Shown here: positions 1 to 5,662 of the stretch, one piece after another
How the letters are laid out: every line of letters begins with the position of its first letter
Position numbering within the stretch: position 1 is the first letter of the stretch
Source: Balneolales bacterium
GTDB lineage: Bacteria > Bacteroidota > Rhodothermia > Balneolales > Natronogracilivirgulaceae
NCBI GenBank assembly: GCA_007127665.1
Contig: SKYY01000245.1
Span: 1 to 5,662, forward strand
Direction of reading: 5' to 3'
Length of the DNA stretch: 5,662 nt
Position numbers and translations under genes: made by a program
Notes under the pieces: model-generated
Databases searched by the model: none
The model's input: the letters and a program-made list of their open reading frames with translations, nothing else
Told to the model about the DNA's origin: nothing

Positions 1-618
1 GATCTGCGTAAACCGGACGGACTGGCCATCATCCACCCGCAAAAGGCCGCCGGATTCATCGCCCGGCTGCCCATCGGGAAATTTCACGGCATCGGCAAGG
101 CCACCGAAGCCAAAATGCACCGTCTCGGGATAGAAAACGGCGCCGATTTGCGGACGTGGTCCAAATGGGACCTGAACAAGCACTTCGGCAAGGTCGGCAC
201 GTTTTACTATAACATAGCGCGGGCCATTGACGAACGGCCTGTCCGCACCGAGCGCATCCCGAAATCCATCGGGAAAGAAAAAACCTTTGAGGATGATGTC
301 GGCTCCGTGGAATGGCTCGCCGGTTTCGTTGGAACGCTTAGTGAAAAAGTGGCAGAACGGTTGCAGCGTGAAGGAGCAGAGGCGCGCACCGTCACCCTTA
401 AACTGCGCTATGACAATTTTGAAAGCATCACCCGAAGCGTGACACCCGGATACATGATATCGGAAGCCGGCGAAATAGCGGAGCTGGCTGTCCGGCTGCT
501 GCGGGAAACCGAGGCGGGCGAGCGAAAGGCCAGGCTCATCGGTGTTACCGTATCCGGCTTTCTGAGGGAAGGAAAAAGCCCGAATGGCGGACACCAGATG
601 GTGCTTCCGCTGGAATAG
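1..618 (+). CDS. dinB: DNA polymerase IV (Y-family translesion polymerase), C-terminal part; 5' end outside window
   Basis: The frame is open from base 1 to the TAG at 616-618 and gives about 205 residues. Pol IV is usually about 350 residues, so roughly 150 N-terminal ones, including the catalytic palm carboxylates, lie upstream. The visible part matches the family from the end of the palm onward: a helix-hairpin-helix thumb segment (LPIGKFHGIGKATEAKM), then FGKVGTFYYNIARAIDERPV, then the linker RIPKSIGKEKTFEDD, then a little-finger domain (TVTLKLRYDNFESITRS to ARLIGVTVSGF). The last residues, QMVLPLE, fit the beta-clamp-binding consensus QxxLxL seen at the same place in E. coli Pol IV (QLVLGL). 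The family copies damaged templates with low fidelity in the cytoplasm. The ATG at 115 is internal, because homology continues upstream of it. No SOS operator can be judged, since the promoter is out of view. Confidence 0.95.
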   Translation, partial: DLRKPDGLAIIHPQKAAGFIARLPIGKFHGIGKATEAKMHRLGIENGADLRTWSKWDLNKHFGKVGTFYYNIARAIDERPVRTERIPKSIGKEKTFEDDVGSVEWLAGFVGTLSEKVAERLQREGAEARTVTLKLRYDNFESITRSVTPGYMISEAGEIAELAVRLLRETEAGERKARLIGVTVSGFLREGKSPNGGHQMVLPLE

Positions 619-633
619 CGCCGGAGGTGGCCA

Positions 634-671
634 CATTTACATCTGAAAACGTTAGGTAAATGCATCTTTTT
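634..671 (+). terminator. possible weak rho-independent terminator after dinB
   Basis: A 7-bp inverted repeat, CATTTAC (634-640) and GTAAATG (656-662), encloses a 15-nt loop and is followed after four bases by TTTTT (667-671). It begins 16 nt after the dinB stop codon. The stem is AT-rich and the loop long, so the hairpin is weak. It could equally be part of the leader of the following peptidase gene. Placement supports a terminator; stability does not. Confidence 0.35.
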
Positions 672-729
672 ATTATCTTATGCGTATACCATTGGATTGC
701 TTTTCAATAATCAAAAAAATCATAAACAC

Positions 730-3522
730 ATGAAATCCACATTCATGGCTCTTCTGACGGGCCTTTTGCTCTTATCCTGTGCCACCGTGCATGATAATAC
801 CGTATCTGGCGATCGTAATGCCAATGAAACAGCTGCTAACGTGGCAGAAGCGACTGACGGTTTGGCTGCAGCCGGAGCCGCTGCAACCGGGACAACCGTA
901 ACCGCAGCAGCCACGGGCGCCGCCGTGATTTCCGATGATGCGCCGCCGCTACTCGACCGCCAACTCTTCTTCGGGGATCCCGAAATCAGCGGCGGACAGC
1001 TATCACCCGATGGATCGTACCTCTCATTCATGAGGCCTTACGAGGGTACACGGAATCTTTGGGTCAAGCCTGTTGAGGCCGCTTTTGATGATGCCCTGCC
1101 CGTCACTGACCGCACAGACCGTCCCATTCCCGGATACTTCTGGTCCCGCGACGGCAAATACCTGCTTTTTGTCATGGATCAGGGTGGCGATGAAAACTTC
1201 AATATTTATGCCCTGAATCCCTCGGAAGCCAGTCCCGGCTCCATTCCGGAAGCACGGAATATTACCGATCTTGAAGGAGTGCGCGCCATCATCTTTCATG
1301 TGGCGCGGAATGATCACGACCTGATGTATGTGGGCCTGAACGAACGTGACGCCGCCTGGCATGACCTCTACGAACTCCGCATTTCGACCGGCGAACTGAC
1401 ACTTATCCGCGAAAACACCAACCGCTACACTTCATGGATCTTCGACTGGGAAGACCGGCTCCGGCTTGCATCCCGATCCAGGGAAAATGGCGATAATGAG
1501 CTGTGGAGGCTCAACGAAGACGGGACCGAGACCCTCATCTACGAATGGGGACTGATGGAATCGGCATATCCCGCCGGTTTCCACAAAGACAATGACCAGA
1601 TTTATCTGGTTACCGACAAGGGGCCGGACCGTGACAAGACCAAGCTCTACCTGATGCACCTGTCCTCCCTCGAAAAAACCTTTCTGGAGAAAGACCCGGA
1701 AGACCGGGTTGACTTTGGCGGACTCTGGCAGTCGGACAAAACTCGCGAAATCATCGCCACTTCCTACACCGATGACCGAACCCGCCGCTATTTTAAAAAT
1801 GCTGAATTTGAGGACCACTACCGGCATCTGCAAAACGAGCTTGGTGATGTCGTGGTCTCCTTTTCCGGAGCCACAACCGACGAAACCCTTTTCATGGTGG
1901 TAAGTTACTCCGACGTAACGCCGACATCGGTCTACCTCTACGATATGAACACCCGGGAACTCACCTATCAGTACACTCCCCGCGGCGAACTGCCCTCCCG
2001 GTACATGTCCCATATGAAAAGCATCCGCTACCCCTCTTCGGACGGACTCGAAATACCGGCCTATCTCACCCTCCCCAATGGTTTCGGCGAATCCAATCTC
2101 CCGCTGGTGGTGGTACCGCATGGCGGACCCTGGGCGCGGGACTACTGGGGATTCAGTACCTATGCGCAGTTCCTGGCCAATCGTGGCTATGCCGTGCTGC
2201 AACCCAACTTCCGGGGAAGCACCGGTTTCGGCAAGGCATTCCTGAACGCCGGTAACCTTGAGTGGGGCGACCTGATGCAGGACGATATCACGTGGGGTGT
2301 GAAGTACCTCATTGAAGAAGGTATTGCAGATCCTGATCGTGTGGCCATTTTCGGTGGATCCTATGGCGGATATGCCACACTGGCCGGACTGGCCTTCACT
2401 CCCGATCTCTACGCGGCCGGAGTCTCTTTTGTAGGACCTTCCAACCTCATCACCCTTCTTAATTCCATCCCTCCCTATTGGGAAGCAGCCCGGAAAATGT
2501 TTCTCGAACGAATGGGCGACCCCGGCACACCGGAAGGAGAAGCCCAGCTGATCAGGCAGTCGCCGCTCTTCTCGGCCGACCGCATCACGGCACCGCTGCT
2601 GGTGGTTCAGGGACAGAACGACCCCCGCGTTGTGAAGGCCGAAAGTGACCAGATTGTCGTAGCGCTGCGCGATCGCGGTTTTCCGGTCGAATATATCAAC
2701 GCACCCGATGAAGGCCACGGATTTGCCCGGCCTGTCAACAACATGGCCTTTATTGCCGCCATGGAAAGATTCCTGGCACAACATATCGGCGGACGCTATC
2801 AGCCCGATATACCTGATGACGTCGCTCAGCGCCTTGAGGAAATCACTGTTGATATCAGCACCGTCACGCTGCCGGAAGCCCTCACTGACGATGAATTGGG
2901 AGGGACCCTTGTCCCTGCGCGCGCGCTTGAGCCCGGAACACACGCTTTCAGCATAAGTATTCCGATGATGGGCATGGAACTGAAAAGTACTGCGGAAATC
3001 ACCCGCGAAGGTGAGCATGTAACGATCCGGGAGGTCGTCCAGACCCCCATGGGAGAAGCGGTGGACGAGATGGTTCTTCTTGCAGCCACACTGGCACCCC
3101 GGTCGCGCCAAATCACCCAGGGACCAGTTGAAATCAGCCTTGACTACTCCGAAAACAGTGTCACAGGCCAAATCAACATGAGCGGCCAGATCACCCCGGT
3201 AGATGTTTCGCTTGGCGGCCCCCTTTTCGCCGATGGACCGGCCAAGGCACTGATGCTTTCTACGCTGCCTATCTACGACGGATACAGCGCCGTCTTCCGC
3301 AATGCCGACATGAGCTCGATGTCCGAAAAAATCTTCCGGCTCAAAACCACTGCCGATACCACGGAAGAAGGCCTGTCTTCACTGCGCATGGATGTTACCC
3401 CTGCCGACGGATCACCCGGCAGTATGACCATCTGGGTCAGCAGTGAAGACTACTCCCTCATCCGCTACGAACAGGTAGCTCCAGAAATGGGCGGTGCCAC
3501 CCTGGTTGTCACCCCGGATTGA
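730..3522 (+). CDS. S9 family (prolyl oligopeptidase-like) serine peptidase, lipoprotein, with C-terminal extension
   Basis: 930 residues from the ATG at 730. The protein begins MKSTFMALLTGLLLLSC, a lipoprotein signal with lipobox LLSC and lipidated Cys17, which decides this start over an in-frame TTG at 697. An Ala/Thr-rich linker follows to about residue 70, then a beta-propeller (about 78-415, starting with the PD40-like ISGGQLSPDGSYLSF). The alpha/beta-hydrolase domain (about 428-690) has HGGP (464-467), NFRGSTGFG (493-501), nucleophile Ser544 in GGSYGGYA, Asp631 in GQNDPR and His663 in DEGHGF. The order and spacing are those of active S9 enzymes, which cleave peptides, often after proline. 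Residues about 690-930 lie beyond the usual end of the family and look all-beta. They vaguely recall DUF3108/LolA-like domains, but this is a guess. No Shine-Dalgarno sequence is visible; the leader is A-rich. Exact peptide specificity cannot be told from sequence. Confidence 0.93.
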   Translation: MKSTFMALLTGLLLLSCATVHDNTVSGDRNANETAANVAEATDGLAAAGAAATGTTVTAAATGAAVISDDAPPLLDRQLFFGDPEISGGQLSPDGSYLSFMRPYEGTRNLWVKPVEAAFDDALPVTDRTDRPIPGYFWSRDGKYLLFVMDQGGDENFNIYALNPSEASPGSIPEARNITDLEGVRAIIFHVARNDHDLMYVGLNERDAAWHDLYELRISTGELTLIRENTNRYTSWIFDWEDRLRLASRSRENGDNELWRLNEDGTETLIYEWGLMESAYPAGFHKDNDQIYLVTDKGPDRDKTKLYLMHLSSLEKTFLEKDPEDRVDFGGLWQSDKTREIIATSYTDDRTRRYFKNAEFEDHYRHLQNELGDVVVSFSGATTDETLFMVVSYSDVTPTSVYLYDMNTRELTYQYTPRGELPSRYMSHMKSIRYPSSDGLEIPAYLTLPNGFGESNLPLVVVPHGGPWARDYWGFSTYAQFLANRGYAVLQPNFRGSTGFGKAFLNAGNLEWGDLMQDDITWGVKYLIEEGIADPDRVAIFGGSYGGYATLAGLAFTPDLYAAGVSFVGPSNLITLLNSIPPYWEAARKMFLERMGDPGTPEGEAQLIRQSPLFSADRITAPLLVVQGQNDPRVVKAESDQIVVALRDRGFPVEYINAPDEGHGFARPVNNMAFIAAMERFLAQHIGGRYQPDIPDDVAQRLEEITVDISTVTLPEALTDDELGGTLVPARALEPGTHAFSISIPMMGMELKSTAEITREGEHVTIREVVQTPMGEAVDEMVLLAATLAPRSRQITQGPVEISLDYSENSVTGQINMSGQITPVDVSLGGPLFADGPAKALMLSTLPIYDGYSAVFRNADMSSMSEKIFRLKTTADTTEEGLSSLRMDVTPADGSPGSMTIWVSSEDYSLIRYEQVAPEMGGATLVVTPD

Positions 3523-3537
3523 TTGGAATCGGCATAC

Positions 3538-3563
3538 TCCCGGCGTCCGCAAGGGCGCCGGGA
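3538..3563 (+). terminator. strong GC hairpin with GCAA tetraloop, 3' of the S9 peptidase gene
   Basis: Bases 3538-3548 pair with 3553-3563: eleven base pairs including one U-G, around a GCAA loop (3549-3552), a GNRA tetraloop closed by C-G. It starts 15 nt after the peptidase stop codon. No T-run follows on either strand, so it is not a textbook intrinsic terminator. A 3' mRNA-stabilising hairpin, or a termination aid between the two convergent genes, is the likely role. Its left arm and loop contain CGTCCGC, the opening of the neighbouring 22-bp repeat. Confidence 0.45.
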
Positions 3564-3717
3564 CGTCCGCGGATCGTTAACACGCCGTCCGCAGATCATT
3601 CACGCGGCGTCCGAAGATCGTTAACACGCCGTCCGCAGATCGTTCACGCACCGTCCGCGGATCCTTAACACGCTGTCCTTGGATCGTTCAGACGCCGTCC
3701 GCGCATCGTTCACGCAC
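3564..3717. repeat. seven 22-bp tandem repeats between convergent genes, overlapping the crtY stop codon
   Basis: Seven head-to-tail units of exactly 22 bp start at 3564, 3586, 3608, 3630, 3652, 3674 and 3696. Each opens with CGTCCGC or a variant, followed by a GATCGTT core. The unit ends alternate: units 1, 3 and 5 have TTAACACGC and units 2, 4 and 7 have TTCACGC, giving a 44-bp higher-order period that breaks down at unit 6. GATC recurs in phase at 3572, 3594, 3616, 3638, 3660 and 3682 and is lost in unit 7 (GCATCG). The last unit covers the final bases and TGA stop of the cyclase gene (3710-3712, - strand). There is no spacer diversity, so it is not a CRISPR array. Function is unknown; a slippage-prone minisatellite is the simplest reading. 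Confidence 0.9.
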
Positions 3718-5104
3718 CGGTCAAAACACGGTGCTTCATGCCGTAAAGTGCCCGGAAAAATGGCATCCAGGGTACCGAGGCCATGATGCGAAGGTCCTGA
3801 TCGAACCGGGTGTGTTCTTCGAGAAAACGGAGGATGCGATCGAAACGGTTGTTGCGGAACAGCTCACGGAAAATGGTGACCGATGTTTCCGGATCGCGGT
3901 GAAGGTTGTACAGCAGCAGCATGTCGTATACCCGGAAGCGGTAGGGGGACATGATCTTTTCCGGTGGATTCTTGCCCCGTGAAAGGGCTTCGGCAATGGC
4001 CGCAGTGTGATGCTGGATCCGGGTGAAGGTATACCCCGTGGACGGCTTGGTGAGTCCGCCCATGGTTCCCATATTCCACACATTGCGGCAATACCGGGCG
4101 GGATAGCGCCGGTCTTCCATCGGAATCACCCCTTTCTCCGTGTACTCGATTTCATAAGAGCCAGGGGCCAGGCCGCATCGCTGCTCAATATACTCCTCCA
4201 GACCCTGCCGATAGGCTTCGTCGGAGATAATTTCCGGCGAAAAAAGGGTGTACTCCACCAGCGCATCGCGTTTGCTGAAGGGCAGCACGTAGACAAACGT
4301 GACACCGTTATCCTGCGGAACATCAAAGTCCATGAACATGGCCGTTCCCGGATCGAACACGTCCCGTTCCGTGCGGATGTGCCAGCCGGTAAAGTGCTGC
4401 AGCAGAGACAGATCCAGCTTTAGCTGATGAAACCCGGGCGGACGCAACGCGCTCTGGAATATGTGTCCGGCCGTGAACGTCCCCACCGACGAATGCATCA
4501 CTGCCGTTCCTTTTTTATCAGAAATGTTGGTCTCATCAATGGTACTGCTTATTTCAGAGCCGCCGCTTTCACCATACGCACGGTTTTCAACAGACGCACG
4601 GTTTTCAACAGAGCCGCCGCTTTCACCATACGCACGGTTTTCAACAGAGCCGCTGCTTTTACCAGACGCAAGGATTTCATCAGATCTGTCGCTTCTACCA
4701 GACAATGGGGGTTCTTCAGAATCGCCACTTTTAAATTCAAAGCCATCAATATCCGCTTCCAGAAGGGTGACATTGGGGCATTCACGCGCCATCTCCAGTA
4801 TCTTCCCGGCATAGTCGTCGCTTCGGACGCAGTGGTAGCGGTAGGTTTTGAGTGTCTCTGAAAACTGCGCATCCGGAAATCGGACGGCAAGCGTTTCCCA
4901 GGTATGATGGATCAGATCCCGGAAGGGTACATGGCTGTCATCCCAGAAACACCAGGTCTTGTCACGCAACGGTTCCAGGGATCTGTCCACCAGCAGCACC
5001 CGACGGTCCCGCAGCTCTTTCCTTTGCATAATATTCCATACCAGGCTAAGCCCGGCCGCACCGGCTCCGGCGATGATATAATCGTAATTTCGATCTTTAG
5101 CCAT
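3710..5104 (-). CDS. crtY: lycopene beta-cyclase (CrtY-like, FAD/NAD(P)-binding), with low-complexity insert
   Basis: 464 residues from the ATG at 5104. The protein opens with MAKDRNYDYIIAGAGAAGLSL, a Rossmann dinucleotide-binding motif (GAGAAG, 13-18) with acidic Asp40 ending the second strand. The cyclase signature TWCFW is at 50-54. Further conserved blocks are QHFTGWHI (236-243), FVYVLPFS (270-277), LVEYTLFS with Glu284 (probably the counterpart of the plant FLEET glutamate) and GTMGGLTKPSTGYTF (346-360). The family closes beta-rings on lycopene to make carotene, a flavin-dependent but non-redox reaction at the membrane. Residues about 126-199 are a hydrophilic repeat insert, which explains a length well above the ~380-400 I expect for related enzymes. 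In-frame ATGs also exist at 5128 and 5230; 5104 is preferred because family similarity begins there. None has a Shine-Dalgarno sequence. No other crt genes are in view. Confidence 0.9.
   Translation of the reverse strand: MAKDRNYDYIIAGAGAAGLSLVWNIMQRKELRDRRVLLVDRSLEPLRDKTWCFWDDSHVPFRDLIHHTWETLAVRFPDAQFSETLKTYRYHCVRSDDYAGKILEMARECPNVTLLEADIDGFEFKSGDSEEPPLSGRSDRSDEILASGKSSGSVENRAYGESGGSVENRASVENRAYGESGGSEISSTIDETNISDKKGTAVMHSSVGTFTAGHIFQSALRPPGFHQLKLDLSLLQHFTGWHIRTERDVFDPGTAMFMDFDVPQDNGVTFVYVLPFSKRDALVEYTLFSPEIISDEAYRQGLEEYIEQRCGLAPGSYEIEYTEKGVIPMEDRRYPARYCRNVWNMGTMGGLTKPSTGYTFTRIQHHTAAIAEALSRGKNPPEKIMSPYRFRVYDMLLLYNLHRDPETSVTIFRELFRNNRFDRILRFLEEHTRFDQDLRIMASVPWMPFFRALYGMKHRVLTGA
4504..4719 (-). 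repeat. 18-bp in-frame tandem repeats inside crtY, encoding hexapeptides
   Basis: An 18-bp periodicity covers about twelve units. The 18-mer ACGCACGGTTTTCAACAG (+ strand) occurs exactly at 4576-4593, 4594-4611 and 4630-4647. A 40-nt block at 4555-4594 recurs identically at 4609-4648, an offset of 54 bp (three units). Units on both sides (for example 4648-4665, 4666-4683, 4684-4701, 4702-4719 and 4504-4557) are degenerate copies ending in CAG, CAA or similar. Because 18 is a multiple of three, the frame is kept. The protein reads as hexapeptides such as VENRAY, GESGGS and VENRAS, rich in Ser, Gly, Glu and Arg. The centre is nearly identical and the edges diverged, which suggests recent expansion at the centre. 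Confidence 0.92.
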
Positions 5105-5216
5105 CGGATAGGATTCTGTGGGTTGCATAAAACGAAAGAGCGGACATTCAGGAAACCTGCAATATATCCATTTCGATAATAGTTGTGGGATGGAAAAGGT
5201 TCCGCGAATACCGGGC

Positions 5217-5246
5217 TTTGTTTTATCCATGAGTGTCGTATTTTTA
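5217..5246 (+). promoter_or_regulatory. possible Bacteroidetes-type promoter for the M28 peptidase gene
   Basis: TTTG at 5217-5220 and TATTTTTA at 5239-5246 are separated by 18 nt. They resemble the Bacteroidetes -33 (TTTG) and -7 (TAnnTTTG) elements, with the last base mismatched and the spacer about one base short. The site lies in the gap between the divergent cyclase and M28 genes (5105-5342), pointing at the M28 gene. Transcription from here would give a leader of about 90 nt to the ATG at 5343, or about 25 nt to the in-frame ATG at 5280. No comparable pair was found on the cyclase strand. Confidence 0.25.
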
Positions 5247-5342
5247 AGGCTTCACTACCTGTAACCTCACTTTTTTGCCATGACTCCTTGCGCATCCTCA
5301 AAAAAATCCAATTTGAACACACCAACCAAAATCCGTTCATCC

Positions 5343-5662
5343 ATGCTTGCCCGATTTATCTTTGCCGGACTCTTTCCGGCCCTGCTGCTCTTTTCTCCGA
5401 ACGATTCCGCCGCGGAACGAGGCGCTGAAAACGACATCCGGAGCCAGTACGAGGAGGTTGCCGCTGAGATCATCCGCCAGGCCACATCCACCCATCGCGC
5501 CTATGAGCGGCTGGCGTATCTGAGCGACTACTTTCCGCACCGCCTCAGCGGCTCGGAAATGCTTGAGGATGCTATCGACTGGACCCTTGCGGAGCTGGAA
5601 AACGACGGCATCCCGGTGATCCGCACGCAGGATGTGGAAGTGCCTCACTGGGTTCGTGGCAA
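5343..5662 (+). CDS. M28 family metallopeptidase (carboxypeptidase Q-like), N-terminal part; 3' end outside window
   Basis: The frame is open from the ATG at 5343 to the window end, giving 106 residues plus two bases. It starts with a Sec-type signal peptide: a short n-region (MLAR), a hydrophobic stretch FIFAGLFPALLLF, and probable cleavage after DSAA near residue 24. The next part, AYERLAYLSDYFPHRLSGSEMLEDAIDWTLAEL to VEVPHWVRG (broken by a short variable stretch), matches the opening of secreted carboxypeptidase Q-type M28 peptidases. These are zinc enzymes that remove amino acids or dipeptides from peptides outside the cytoplasm. The metal-binding His/Asp/Glu residues would lie downstream and cannot be checked. 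An in-frame ATG at 5280 would add 21 residues before the signal peptide; 5343 is preferred because it gives a normal short n-region. The gene is divergent from crtY. Confidence 0.85.
   Translation, partial: MLARFIFAGLFPALLLFSPNDSAAERGAENDIRSQYEEVAAEIIRQATSTHRAYERLAYLSDYFPHRLSGSEMLEDAIDWTLAELENDGIPVIRTQDVEVPHWVRG

Noticed and set aside
671..690. Promoter for the S9 gene (TATCTTAT at 675-682)
   Set aside because: It matches the Bacteroidetes -7 element poorly and no TTTG element is found at the right distance upstream. The region is merely AT-rich.
697..729. TTG start of the S9 peptidase at 697
   Set aside because: It would place eleven polar residues (LLFNNQKNHKH) before a complete lipoprotein signal peptide that begins at the ATG at 730.
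1432..3171. Long open frame of 579 codons on the - strand
   Set aside because: It lies wholly antisense to the S9 peptidase gene, whose triad and family motifs are clear. The antisense translation has no recognisable domain and reflects codon bias of the real gene.
3564..3717. CRISPR array
   Set aside because: The 22-bp units are directly contiguous, with no unique spacers and no cas genes in view.
4427..4861. Plus-strand open frames across the repeat part of crtY with repetitive peptides
   Set aside because: They are antisense to crtY. Their repetitive look is simply the 18-bp array read in other frames.
5337..5648. Minus-strand open frame of 103 codons
   Set aside because: It is antisense to the M28 peptidase, whose signal peptide and family motif are convincing on the + strand.

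Overview
The window (moderately GC-rich, with AT-rich gaps between genes) looks like ordinary chromosome from a carotenoid-making member of the Bacteroidota or a close relative such as Balneolota/Rhodothermota. This placement is inferred from three things: a Bacteroidetes-type lycopene cyclase, large secreted or lipid-anchored peptidases, and the lack of Shine-Dalgarno sequences before the starts. No RNA genes, mobile elements or CRISPR array were seen.

Layout, left to right. (1) Positions 1-618, + strand: the C-terminal ~205 residues of DNA polymerase IV (DinB), with its start outside the window. (2) A short AT-rich gap with a weak hairpin followed by a T-run. (3) Positions 730-3522, + strand: a 930-residue lipoprotein prolyl-oligopeptidase-family (S9) serine peptidase with a clear Ser/Asp/His triad and a ~240-residue C-terminal extension. 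(4) Positions 3523-3709: a convergent gap containing a strong GCAA-loop hairpin and seven 22-bp tandem repeats. (5) Positions 3710-5104, - strand: lycopene beta-cyclase (CrtY-like), whose FAD-binding half is interrupted by a low-complexity insert encoded by an 18-bp tandem repeat. (6) A divergent promoter gap. (7) Positions 5343-5662, + strand: the signal peptide and N-terminal part of an M28-family (carboxypeptidase Q-like) metallopeptidase that runs off the window.

The genes do not form an obvious pathway. DinB is a translesion polymerase, CrtY is a carotenoid cyclisation enzyme standing without other crt genes in view, and the two peptidases flanking CrtY probably degrade peptides outside the cytoplasm.

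I did not find a new multigene system. The most unusual signals are two unrelated short tandem-repeat arrays tied to the same gene. One is in-frame inside crtY (18-bp units, hexapeptides). The other starts on its stop codon (22-bp units, each carrying a stop triplet on the crtY strand and most carrying a phased GATC).
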